Below are positions 6,970 to 13,192 of a stretch of DNA of 43,744 nucleotides, in pieces. The notes beneath the pieces were generated by a model. It was not told where the DNA came from. It ran no database searches and saw only the letters and a program-made list of their open reading frames with translations. The position numbers were made by a program, and so were the translations under genes. Each line of letters opens with the position of its first letter. Position 1 is the first letter of the stretch. This DNA comes from a virus. Location of the stretch: the IMG/VR virus record IMGVR_UViG_3300028891_000135, positions 1 through 43,744 of that record. The stretch is one strand, 5' to 3'.

Positions 6970-7123
6970 ACTTCCCTCCCTCCAGAAAAGCCTCCTCCAA
7001 ACTCTTCAGCTTCTTCTCCACCTGCCTAATCCACCTAACATAACAATGATGCCACCCCCTTTCATAATCCTTAACCCACTTTCCACATACGGGGCATTTT
7101 ACTCTTTTCCTCTTTTCCTCCAT
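6953..7123 (-). CDS. C2H2-like zinc-finger mini-protein
   Basis: 56 aa from ATG 7123, two bases after the upstream TAG and behind TTGGAGTAGGA. KCPVCGKWVKDYERGWHHC has a CxxC pair and an HHC triplet, a small zinc finger, followed by a charged helix (RQVEKKLKSLEEAFLEGG). Overlaps the next gene by 17 bp. Probable DNA or protein adaptor in the replication group. Confidence 0.6.
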   Translation of the reverse strand: MEEKRKRVKCPVCGKWVKDYERGWHHCYVRWIRQVEKKLKSLEEAFLEGGKYGREV

Positions 7124-7125
7124 TC

Positions 7126-7344
7126 CTACTCCAAAGAACTTCCCCCTCCATCCTCTTCCCACATAACCGTAATCCTTCCATCTGCCGCTATTACCTCCTT
7201 TCTCCCATCAGAACGCTGAATACAAATCTCCCAATAAGGCTCCGCAGAAGAAGGAAAATGCACCGTTACCGTATCCCTTGGCCCCCAATACACCCCCTCA
7301 GCTAACTCCACCTGCCCATTTACCACAACCTTTACTATCCTCAT
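7126..7344 (-). CDS. Hypothetical beta-rich protein, 72 aa
   Basis: ATG 7344 behind TAGGAGGTATTGA. Predominantly beta-strand sequence (MRIVKVVVNGQVELAEGVYW, then VTVHFP, KEVIAADGRITVMWE) with no Cys. It is the first gene after the 328-bp repeat region, whose left arm carries a TTGACA box (7394-7389) facing it; a promoter there is possible although the -10 match is weak. Family not recognised. Confidence 0.6.
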   Translation of the reverse strand: MRIVKVVVNGQVELAEGVYWGPRDTVTVHFPSSAEPYWEICIQRSDGRKEVIAADGRITVMWEEDGGGSSLE

Positions 7345-7382
7345 TCAATACCTCCTAAAGCAACATAGCAAAATAGCAAAAA

Positions 7383-7490
7383 AGCAAATGTCAAAAATAT
7401 ACCCGATTGCATGATATATATAATACCAGTATTAAGCCTTAATACTATAATATATATATCATGCATTGGGTCTGATTTTTGACATTTGCT
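7383..7490. repeat. 108-bp imperfect inverted repeat
   Basis: The left arm from AGCAAATGTCAAAAAT at 7383 and the complement of the right arm ending at 7490 match over about 53 bp with one indel and a few differences. The blocks AGCAAATGTCAAAAAT, GCATGATATATATA and AGTATTAAG occur in both arms. The centre is C7437, flanked by AGTATTAAG and CTTAATACT. Each arm has an outward-facing TTGACA (7394-7389 minus; 7479-7484 plus). Confidence 0.85.
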
Positions 7491-7614
7491 ATTGCGCTTT
7501 TTGGCTATTTGGCTATCTTGCCATTGCCTTATATCTTGCCTTTTTGCTATTTGGCTATTTAGCATTAAGTTTTCCTCTTGCTTTTTTGTCCTTTGGTCAT
7601 TGAGCAATGGGTTT

Positions 7615-7665
7615 TTGCCATTTGCTAATATGCTTCCCTGTCTCCTTTGCCATTTGCTAATATGC
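7615..7665 (+). repeat. 19-bp direct repeat pair
   Basis: TTGCCATTTGCTAATATGC occurs at 7615-7633 and again identically at 7647-7665, 32 bp (three helical turns) apart. The helical phasing fits a protein-binding array. Confidence 0.8.
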
Positions 7666-7672
7666 CCTCTTA

Positions 7673-8242
7673 CTATTCTGCCTTTTGCTTCTTTGCTGGT
7701 CTGCCTCTTTGCGGTGGGGCAGTCAGTAAATGAGCTTCCTCTTTGGAAATCTCAAGGGCTTTGGCGAGCTTGTCCACGAGGTTGTCTCTTACAGTGGCCA
7801 TTTCTTCCATTGTAATGAGTCTTTCCTCGGCTGCGCTGGACAGTTTGGAGACCGTGTCTCTCACCACATCTGCCATCTGTCTCCGGTTGAGTTCCAGTTC
7901 AATTATCCGGTTGTAGAGGTAAAGCTCTCTGGTGTAGTCGTCAACTTCCACATCGTATCTTTCTGCTTCCTTTATCAGCCACACCAGTCCGGCGTAAAAG
8001 CAGGCCCTGTAGGCATCAGTGATGGATCTGCACTGAGGATACAGGGTCATTACCCTCTCTGCTACCCCCGCCCACCACTTGGGGGCTGAAAACCGGATGA
8101 GGATGGAGTGTCCTTTTGGATCGGAAGAGGAAACTATCACAGGAGGCTTATCGCTCTTTGCCATCTCCTCTATGTGCCTCTGGACCTCCTCAAAGTCTAT
8201 GATTCCAATCTTTCCCTCTGTGGGTTTAATCTTCCTTACCAT
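7673..8242 (-). CDS. Hypothetical protein next to origin-like region, 189 aa
   Basis: ATG 8242 behind GGGAAGGAGGAATAGGAA. N-terminal region VRKIKPTEGKIGIIDFEEVQ, a central helical part (ITDAYRACFYAGLVWLIKEA), a long charged helix (RIIELELNRRQMADVVRDTV) and a basic, Pro-rich C-terminus (PPQRGRPAKKQKAE, AT-hook-like GRP core). The GRP tail adjoining AT-rich DNA is suggestive of minor-groove binding. Follows the ribbon-helix-helix gene in the same frame after a TAG and one codon, but has its own strong ribosome site. Might be the origin- or centromere-binding partner; no family recognised. Confidence 0.65.
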   Translation of the reverse strand: MVRKIKPTEGKIGIIDFEEVQRHIEEMAKSDKPPVIVSSSDPKGHSILIRFSAPKWWAGVAERVMTLYPQCRSITDAYRACFYAGLVWLIKEAERYDVEVDDYTRELYLYNRIIELELNRRQMADVVRDTVSKLSSAAEERLITMEEMATVRDNLVDKLAKALEISKEEAHLLTAPPQRGRPAKKQKAE

Positions 8243-8245
8243 TTC

Positions 8246-8425
8246 CTATTCCTCCTTCCCAAAGATCATTTCCCGGATAAAGTCACTGACGGTTTTCCTA
8301 CTTCTCCTCGCAAGCTCAAAGAGCCTGCGTTTTTCCCACTCCCTGAGCCTTATGATCAGGAATTTGCTTCTCCTTAGCTCATCAGGCATAGACGGTCCCT
8401 TCCTTGTTACCTTATCCTCTTCCAT
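8246..8425 (-). CDS. Ribbon-helix-helix DNA-binding regulator
   Basis: 59 aa from ATG 8425 (TGATG overlap with the previous stop). A beta-strand KFLIIRLREWEKRRLFELAR followed by RRSRKTVSDFIREMIFG is the strand-helix-helix layout of the Arc/MetJ/CopG fold, dimeric DNA-binding proteins that regulate promoters, plasmid copy number or partition. With the palindromic repeats at 7383-7665 immediately downstream, it is the best candidate to bind them (inference). Ends in TAG, confirming use of amber as a normal stop here. Confidence 0.75.
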   Translation of the reverse strand: MEEDKVTRKGPSMPDELRRSKFLIIRLREWEKRRLFELARRSRKTVSDFIREMIFGKEE

Positions 8426-8916
8426 CACAGAGTTCCTTTCCTCTTCCTGGTATAGTAATAATAAAGCATATCAAAAACCCACCTTTCCGCCTGCCTCCTT
8501 GGTGCAAGTATAACATGAAGCCCATAGCGGATCATAAAAGACATAAGAGACCAGCGGATGGTGGCCGCCGGGAGCTGAGAGAATCCAGAGGTATAGATGT
8601 CTTCCTCTGTGCCCTCTATTACCAGAGCCTTCAATCTATACCCTTCCATTCTCTCCAGCTCCCTCTGGAACCGTTCCCTTTCCTTACCAACGCATGTCAG
8701 GAAATCATTCACCCCTTTCCGCTCTATTGCTATTTCCTTCTCAAATCCCTTGAGGCTGTAATCTCCCACATCCAGTTTCCTTACTACCACCTGGGAGTAA
8801 TCCTTAAAATAGGGAGCCTGCTCTCTTGTATCTACCACGATCCAGAACCCCTCATCGGGGGGAGGGAGAAGCCCTAAAGTAGGCATCTCCCTCCTTATCT
8901 CCGGCTTGATTACCAC
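8425..8916 (-). CDS. ERCC4-type (XPF-like) nuclease
   Basis: 163 aa, ATG 8916 overlapping the upstream stop. Contains the XPF/MUS81 nuclease signature in order: VVDTREQAPYF (about 27-37), LDVGDYS (about 48-54), and AIERKGVNDFLTCVGKERER (about 63-82), i.e. GDx..ERKxxxD. These families cut branched or flap DNA in a metal-dependent manner. No HhH domain is attached, as usual for phage and archaeal stand-alone versions. Grouped with helicase, SSB-like and Sak4-like genes, so likely works on replication or recombination intermediates. Confidence 0.9.
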   Translation of the reverse strand: MVIKPEIRREMPTLGLLPPPDEGFWIVVDTREQAPYFKDYSQVVVRKLDVGDYSLKGFEKEIAIERKGVNDFLTCVGKERERFQRELERMEGYRLKALVIEGTEEDIYTSGFSQLPAATIRWSLMSFMIRYGLHVILAPRRQAERWVFDMLYYYYTRKRKGTL

Positions 8917-9443
8917 CCTTCGTCCTCTTCTTCCCCACTCTCCACCTTGGGCCCTGCGGAACCACCCTCCAAAAAGTCCACTATGTTGGCAAAAACCCGA
9001 TCGTTCCGCTCTATGTGCTCTATCTCCACCTTGCAGGTGGCTCCCACCAAGGAGGTGGAAAGCTCATTCAACATCTTCCTCGACCTAATCACATTGTCTT
9101 CCCATCCCTCTTCTATGGGAGGCAGTCCATACTTCTTCTCAATTGCCTTGTGCACTCCTGTGACATAGAGAAGCTTCAGCAGATCCGCCATTCCCTTTTT
9201 GCCCCTCAGGCTGAAGAAGTGAGAGACTGGCAATCCCTCCCCTTCCCCCTCCAGAAGGCCAAACTGCACCCTGATCCTGTTAACAGGTGCCTTCTTCTTC
9301 TCCGCATCGCTCAGGGCATCAAACTCCGCCCGCTCCTCCTCACTCCTGAACGTTTCCTCTACCACCTGTACCGCTGCTTCCCATACTCCCTCCGGAGGAA
9401 GCTCAAACCCTCCTACCTTGTCTTTCGTCGGCGTGATCCTCAT
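8910..9443 (-). CDS. Phage single-stranded-DNA-binding-like protein (DUF669-type)
   Basis: 177 aa, ATG 9443 behind AGGAGGTGTAGGC. N-terminal beta-rich domain (GVWEAAVQVVEETF; RIRVQFGLLEGEGEGLPVSH), a helical middle (GMADLLKLLYVTGVHKAIE) and strands CKVEIEHIERNDRVFANIVD. It ends in a disordered acidic tail finishing GEEEDEGW, the hallmark of SSB proteins that recruit partners by the acidic-aromatic tip. DUF669/SSB-like proteins are frequently beside Sak4-type ATPases in phages, as here. Family assignment rests on layout and tail, not on strong sequence motifs. Confidence 0.7.
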   Translation of the reverse strand: MRITPTKDKVGGFELPPEGVWEAAVQVVEETFRSEEERAEFDALSDAEKKKAPVNRIRVQFGLLEGEGEGLPVSHFFSLRGKKGMADLLKLLYVTGVHKAIEKKYGLPPIEEGWEDNVIRSRKMLNELSTSLVGATCKVEIEHIERNDRVFANIVDFLEGGSAGPKVESGEEEDEGW

Positions 9444-9472
9444 GCCTACACCTCCTTTTATTAGTTTGGTTC

Positions 9473-9655
9473 TTAAAGCTTATTCTTTTCCCATACAAGC
9501 CACATGTGCAGGGGGCCTATGTCAAGCCAAACATAAATGTGGCGATAGTGAGCACCGTAGGGACGGATAATCCACTTTACTCCTCCACCAAGGGCAAACT
9601 GCTTCACCGTGGCAATTCCCAGTGCCAAATTTCCTAATCTCCAAAGCTTGTACAT
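9473..9655 (-). CDS. Tandem mini-protein paralogue B
   Basis: 60 aa from ATG 9655 behind GGAGGAGGAGGTAAG. Starts MYKLWRLGNLALGIATVKQF and ends with DIGPLHMWLVW. It is clearly homologous to the gene directly upstream (9657-9842): MYK.WR..N..LGIA.V.Q.A.G.GV.W and IGPLH.W are shared, with diverged middles. The pair is a local tandem duplication. Function unknown; aromatic and Gly-rich, beta-like. Confidence 0.7.
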   Translation of the reverse strand: MYKLWRLGNLALGIATVKQFALGGGVKWIIRPYGAHYRHIYVWLDIGPLHMWLVWEKNKL

Positions 9656-9656
9656 C

Positions 9657-9842
9657 TTACCTCCTCCTCCCATGTATGTCCCATCCAAACCATATATGCA
9701 AAGGACCTATGTTCAGCCAAGCACAAATGCTACAAAGGGGACGGGCTTCATGGAGACACCACCTTACCCCACTACCAAAAGCAATTTGGTTTACACAAGC
9801 AATTCCTAAGATAGAGTTTTTGAACCGCCAAGTCTTATACAT
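9657..9842 (-). CDS. Tandem mini-protein paralogue A
   Basis: 61 aa from ATG 9842, one base after the ATPase stop, with AGGGGTAAA upstream. Begins MYKTWRFKNSILGIACVNQI, ends NIGPLHIWFGWDIHGRRR. Its stop (TAA, 9659-9657) is one base before the start of paralogue B. Has two extra cysteines in the middle (WCLHEARPLCSIC) that B lacks, so the copies may have diverged in metal or partner binding. Confidence 0.7.
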   Translation of the reverse strand: MYKTWRFKNSILGIACVNQIAFGSGVRWCLHEARPLCSICAWLNIGPLHIWFGWDIHGRRR

Positions 9843-9843
9843 T

Positions 9844-10668
9844 TTACCCCTCCTTTCCCTCCCCTTTCCTGAACACAGCCAATATCTTCTTAAAGTCCAA
9901 CACCCCCACAGGATTGACTCTCGGCCCAGTCCACTTGGCAACGAAGTCATCATTGGGAGACCCAAAGGATACAAGCGGGGGATAGACCACTTCGCCCTTC
10001 TCATCCGTCCTGGTAGTCACAAGCCCAATGAGGTCAAAGTAAGAGGGGCAGTTAACAGCATAGTACTTCCCAGCAAAAGCAGGTGCAGCCTTAAGCCTCC
10101 CAGTCTTGTCCCACTTGGGCTCTTTGTCCAGAAGTGCTGTCATCACAGCCACAACCCCATTGCGGGCGAACTCTCCAAGCAGGGCCGTGATCCTCATCAT
10201 GTGCCGCCCTATGGCTCCCCAGGCGCTTTGGTCCAGTCTGGTCTCGTCAATAAAGGGCCTTTCGAACTTCTCCACTACAACTCCCCCTACCTTCTGCCTT
10301 GACTTGAACACCCCTGCCTCTGCCGTTTGAGCCTCTGCCTTCATCATCATGGCTACGTTGAGCAAATAAGAACCGCTGTCAAGGAGAATGGACTTGTAAG
10401 GAAATTTGCCCTGCTTCAATTCCAGACTCTTTTCCCCAAGGAAATCCGATACTTCTTCCACATCCTCAATCATCACAAAGGTCACATCCACCTTCCGCCC
10501 TATGGCTCTCAGAGCGATCTCAGGATCACGGGGCTCGGTGACGATGTCCAAGATGGGTTCAGGCAAAGAGGCAAGGGAGCTTGTGGATTTGCCAACGTTG
10601 GTCTCCCCATAGATCAGCACAAGGGGGGTGTTGGACCTTTGCTTTTCACCTGGTTTCCATATCTTCAT
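9844..10668 (-). CDS. Sak4-like phage P-loop ATPase (RecA/Rad51-related single-strand annealing protein)
   Basis: 274 aa, ATG 10668 behind GGAGGGCTAAAA. Walker A GETNVGKST (about 21-29), a Walker B-like strand YKSILLDSGSYL (about 91-102), and a basic sensor region. The layout matches the phage nucleotide-binding AAA_24/Sak4 family, small RecA-core ATPases that promote single-strand annealing together with the phage SSB. The SSB-like gene lies just downstream. Contains a Gly/Pro-rich insertion (VFKSRQKVGGVVVEKFERP) in the middle. No DNA polymerase was found, so recombination-dependent replication with host polymerase is likely (inference). Confidence 0.8.
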   Translation of the reverse strand: MKIWKPGEKQRSNTPLVLIYGETNVGKSTSSLASLPEPILDIVTEPRDPEIALRAIGRKVDVTFVMIEDVEEVSDFLGEKSLELKQGKFPYKSILLDSGSYLLNVAMMMKAEAQTAEAGVFKSRQKVGGVVVEKFERPFIDETRLDQSAWGAIGRHMMRITALLGEFARNGVVAVMTALLDKEPKWDKTGRLKAAPAFAGKYYAVNCPSYFDLIGLVTTRTDEKGEVVYPPLVSFGSPNDDFVAKWTGPRVNPVGVLDFKKILAVFRKGEGKEG

Positions 10669-10670
10669 TT

Positions 10671-10934
10671 TTAGCCCTCCTCAAATCGTTTCACAATCAG
10701 ATCCGCTGATTCCTTTATCCTTATCAGCCCCTCCGTTAATCCAAGTAAAAAGGCCATAACCATTGCCTCCCCAGGGGTCTCAGCCTCCTCCCATAGCTTA
10801 GCCAAGATTTCAGATGTGGAAGGGCCGAAGCTACTGCAAACAGCAGTAATCTTCTCCTTTGCTCTCTTTTTGTCAACTCCCAGTGCCTCTGCCCAGTCTT
10901 TTGCCTCATTCTTGACCTTTAACTTGGGCTTCAT
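10671..10934 (-). CDS. Hypothetical helical protein, 87 aa
   Basis: ATG 10934 behind AAAGGAGGGATAGC. All-helical composition (EAKDWAEALGVDKKRAKEKI; MVMAFLLGLTEGLIRIKESA). The family was not recognised. Lies 2 bp upstream of the ATPase start, overlaps the preceding gene by 4 bp. Confidence 0.6.
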   Translation of the reverse strand: MKPKLKVKNEAKDWAEALGVDKKRAKEKITAVCSSFGPSTSEILAKLWEEAETPGEAMVMAFLLGLTEGLIRIKESADLIVKRFEEG

Positions 10935-11149
10935 GCTATCCCTCCTTTTATTTGCCTCCTTATCTCATCCCTCACTATCTTAAAAGCCACACTTAACGCC
11001 TCCTCCCACATGGTTCCATGTACCCGGTAACTCCTCTGCACCTTCCCACCATTCCACCTTACCTGTAGATCAACCAAATGGGTATTAAGACCGGGTTCAT
11101 AATTTACCACAGCCACTACCTCTGCCACCTTTATGGCCTTCTCTACCAT
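10931..11149 (-). CDS. Hypothetical protein, 72 aa
   Basis: ATG 11149 lies within the last codons of the nuclease gene (ATGGTAG overlap). A beta hairpin region (VAEVVAVVNYEPGLNTHLVD, VRWNGGKVQRSYRV) precedes a helix (WEEALSVAFKIVRDEIRRQI). Family not recognised; position suggests a small partner of the recombination proteins. Confidence 0.6.
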   Translation of the reverse strand: MVEKAIKVAEVVAVVNYEPGLNTHLVDLQVRWNGGKVQRSYRVHGTMWEEALSVAFKIVRDEIRRQIKGGIA

Positions 11150-12126
11150 GCCACCTCCTCTGGCTTTGTCTCCCCATTCCCCACCTGCTTATCCCCTTTC
11201 CTCCTGTAAAGCAAAGGAGAAGCAAGCCCAGTCTCACAAAGCTGAAGATATGGACACTGGTCAGGGAAGAAGCAGGCAGTCTCGTTCCGGAAATAACTTC
11301 CCTCCTTCACCATCCTCTTGATCTCCCTCACAGCCCACCTGAGCCTCTCCTTGACCTCCTCGAATTCAATCTCCGTCCGGTACACGGTGCTTCCCCAGAT
11401 CTTCCTTTTGCTATCGTAGTTGGGGAAGTAAAAGGCAGGACGCCTCAGGATATCCTCCTTGAGCCTGTCCGTGTACTTATTCAGATCCTCATTCACCCCC
11501 GGCCTCATCTGTGGCACCCGGATCGGCCTCATGAGAGCCTTGTCAGCATCAGGCAGAGCAAGGAAATAGATGGCCAACTGGGACTTGGCAAAGGTGGGAT
11601 GGAGGTACTCCTGAGGCCTCCCTGTGTACTTGAACTCGGCGAACCAGTCTCCACCTACCACGTCTATGAACCCATGGAGCCTCGGCAACTTTTCCTCCAT
11701 AAGGGTAAACTCCCACTCGGTTTTTCCCCTCAAAGGCTCCACCAGTCCCAGCTCTTCCATGGCATTTCCAAGTGCCGTTATCTTCGCCAGCTCCACAGCC
11801 TCTTGCTCATCCCTGTGGTTGAGTATAAAAGGAGCCACCTTCTCCTGATCCTTATCGCACATTGCCGCCAAAAGAGAGTGCATGTCCCGTCCCCGCTTCA
11901 AGGGCAGGGGGATCATCTCCTCTATGGGCTCAAGACCGAGGATCTCCTCGATGTACCACTTGCGCCTGCAACGGAGGAAAGACATAAGGGAGGAATAGGA
12001 CAGCTGGGGTTCAAATTTCTCAACGTATTCAATGCACCTAAAGAACTGCGGGAGGGCACATAGGCCGGGTTTGATATAATGGATACACGGTTTGCCCGCC
12101 GCCTTCCTCCTCAGCTTACATGCCAT
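11143..12126 (-). CDS. Cas4/RecB-like PD-(D/E)XK nuclease
   Basis: 327 aa. The core motif order is present: RRKWYIEEILG, RGRDMHSLLAAM (motif with His), WEFTL..., LHGFIDVVGGDWFAEFKYTG with the D...ExK catalytic pattern, then QLAIYFLAL. C-terminal CFFPDQCPYLQLC supplies three cysteines, and the N-terminal region has further cysteines (CIHY, LCALPQFFRC), so a Cas4/AddB-like 4Fe-4S cluster is possible. The first residues MACKLRR repeat at the start of two nearby genes. Ribosome site GGAGGGGCAAG. Probably a 5' exonuclease feeding the Sak4-like ATPase and SSB-like protein. Confidence 0.85.
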   Translation of the reverse strand: MACKLRRKAAGKPCIHYIKPGLCALPQFFRCIEYVEKFEPQLSYSSLMSFLRCRRKWYIEEILGLEPIEEMIPLPLKRGRDMHSLLAAMCDKDQEKVAPFILNHRDEQEAVELAKITALGNAMEELGLVEPLRGKTEWEFTLMEEKLPRLHGFIDVVGGDWFAEFKYTGRPQEYLHPTFAKSQLAIYFLALPDADKALMRPIRVPQMRPGVNEDLNKYTDRLKEDILRRPAFYFPNYDSKRKIWGSTVYRTEIEFEEVKERLRWAVREIKRMVKEGSYFRNETACFFPDQCPYLQLCETGLASPLLYRRKGDKQVGNGETKPEEVAW

Positions 12127-12146
12127 CTTGCCCCTCCACGAGCCTC

Positions 12147-12548
12147 CTATTCCTTCAGCTCATAAAGTACCTCATACACTTTCTTCCCTGCAATATGAGC
12201 CTTCCTGATAAGATCGTCAGTGCCTTTACTTACCGCCGTTCTTATAGCCAAAACGACGTCAGCATCCTTAACTATCTTTGCATTACGCATAGGACCGGCG
12301 GCTTTCCCGAAACGCCACCATTGCGGATAGTGAATGACAATAGTCAAACCGTACTTCCTTGCTATCCTTTGGGCTAAGGTATCAACCCCAGTTGCCCCTC
12401 CACTGACGATCACAACGTCATCTACATCAACCTCTTCTTTGCGCAATACCCAAAAGAACTGGCGCTCTACAAAATCCATGTCATTTATATTCCGTGATCC
12501 AACAAGTGCCACCTTAGTGGATTCCCCCACGAGTCCCCTACATGCCAT
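12147..12548 (-). CDS. DUF2493/YspA-like SLOG-fold (DprA-related) protein
   Basis: 133 aa. KVALVGSRNINDM (about 12-24), VVIVSGGATGVDTLAQRIAR (about 45-64) and AAGPMRNAKIV (about 83-93) are the nucleotide-binding loops of the Rossmann-like SLOG/DUF2493 family. SLOG domains bind nucleotide-derived ligands, often in conflict or signalling systems; phage versions have no established role. Starts MACRGLVGES, echoing the MACK starts of its neighbours. Ends in TAG just before the nuclease ribosome site. Confidence 0.8.
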   Translation of the reverse strand: MACRGLVGESTKVALVGSRNINDMDFVERQFFWVLRKEEVDVDDVVIVSGGATGVDTLAQRIARKYGLTIVIHYPQWWRFGKAAGPMRNAKIVKDADVVLAIRTAVSKGTDDLIRKAHIAGKKVYEVLYELKE

Positions 12549-12557
12549 TTGGCCCTC

Positions 12558-12749
12558 CTATGATCCAAACCTCCACACAAAATAGGTGAAGCATATGTAA
12601 GCAAGAGCTCCTACAATGCGCCATAGAACAACACGGATAGTGCTCGGTAAGACAGGGCACTTGAGGATGGGTTTCAAATCCTCTACCTCCCTTAACTTTT
12701 CCTCTATTTCTTTTTTCAACTCTTCCTCCCGCCTGAACTTACATGCCAT
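12558..12749 (-). CDS. Small tail-anchored membrane protein
   Basis: 63 aa from ATG 12749, whose start overlaps the upstream stop (NGM*, ATGTAA). N-terminal MACKFRREEELKKEIEEKLR is a charged coiled helix, and VVLWRIVGALAYICFTYFVW is a C-terminal membrane helix. This topology (cytoplasmic coil, membrane anchor) could tether replication proteins; no family recognised. Confidence 0.55.
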   Translation of the reverse strand: MACKFRREEELKKEIEEKLREVEDLKPILKCPVLPSTIRVVLWRIVGALAYICFTYFVWRFGS

Positions 12750-13128
12750 TTGACTTCCCCTTTTCCAAGCCCTTGAGGTAATCTTGCAAGACTTCCTGTA
12801 GCTCTCTACGCACCTTGTCCAACATCTTATAAAAATCCTGATAAGCTTTATCCCTATGCCAAAAGGAAACCCTCCACAAGAAATGGAGAGCAGACAACAG
12901 GCGCTCAATTCCCCTTATCCTTTCCTCCCTACTTGGCCTTAAGTGGACGTCGGCTAGACTTCCCACTTCCAATGAAAGTTCAAGTAGAAGTGCGGCACAG
13001 AATGAGTTGCCAATAAAGTTGCTACGGTGGGCATACAGCTCATCTCTTAAACGTCGGAGTCTCTCCCGTAAGGTAGCCTCCACCTTTTTAAATTCTTTGT
13101 TCGTTTTTTCCAGTAATTCCTCCTCCAT
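12739..13128 (-). CDS. Coiled-coil protein, first gene of replication operon
   Basis: 129 aa from ATG 13128 behind GAGGAGGGGCG. Highly helical: EEELLEKTNKEFKKVEATLR, then RLRRLRDELYAHRSNF, and a C-terminal helix LDKVRRELQEVLQDYLKGLE. Lies 21 bp downstream of the -10 box of the strong promoter at 13149-13177, so it is the promoter-proximal gene of the unit. Family not recognised. Confidence 0.65.
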   Translation of the reverse strand: MEEELLEKTNKEFKKVEATLRERLRRLRDELYAHRSNFIGNSFCAALLLELSLEVGSLADVHLRPSREERIRGIERLLSALHFLWRVSFWHRDKAYQDFYKMLDKVRRELQEVLQDYLKGLEKGKSNGM

Positions 13129-13148
13129 CGCCCCTCCTCGTGCCTCCC

Positions 13149-13177
13149 TATATACCACATTCAGGCAAAAATGTCAA
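13149..13177 (-). promoter_or_regulatory. Strong sigma70-like promoter of the replication operon
   Basis: Minus strand: TTGACA (13177-13172), 17-bp spacer, TATATA (13154-13149), then the ribosome site and ATG at 13128. The -35 is perfect, the spacing optimal, and it sits in the 64-bp gap between the late ejection-protein gene and the replication genes, exactly where a separate early/middle transcript would start. Confidence 0.85.
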
Positions 13178-13192
13178 TACAAAAATTTTCTC

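Larger units (their letters stand above)
7345..7672. other. AT-rich gene-free region, candidate replication origin or partition site
   Basis: The longest gene-free stretch in the minus-strand block. It holds a 108-bp inverted repeat (7383-7490), many copies of short (T)TTGCTATTTgGCTA-like units on the plus strand at 7496-7562 with inverted counterparts at 7361-7385, and a 19-bp direct repeat at 7615-7633 and 7647-7665. A minus-strand open frame across it (88 codons) is an artefact of the repeats. It lies just downstream of a ribbon-helix-helix gene and its 189-aa partner, and beside the replication genes. Origin or segregation function is inference. Confidence 0.55.

Noticed and set aside
7389-7484. 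The two outward TTGACA boxes in the palindrome as strong promoters
   Set aside because: The hexamers 17-18 bp downstream (TTGCTA/TGCTAT and TGGCTA) match a -10 box poorly; they may be symmetric protein sites instead. Kept only as a weak possibility.
7341-7607. 88-codon minus-strand frame in the repeat region
   Set aside because: Generated by the short AT-rich repeats; low-complexity, no ribosome site, overlaps the start of a better gene.
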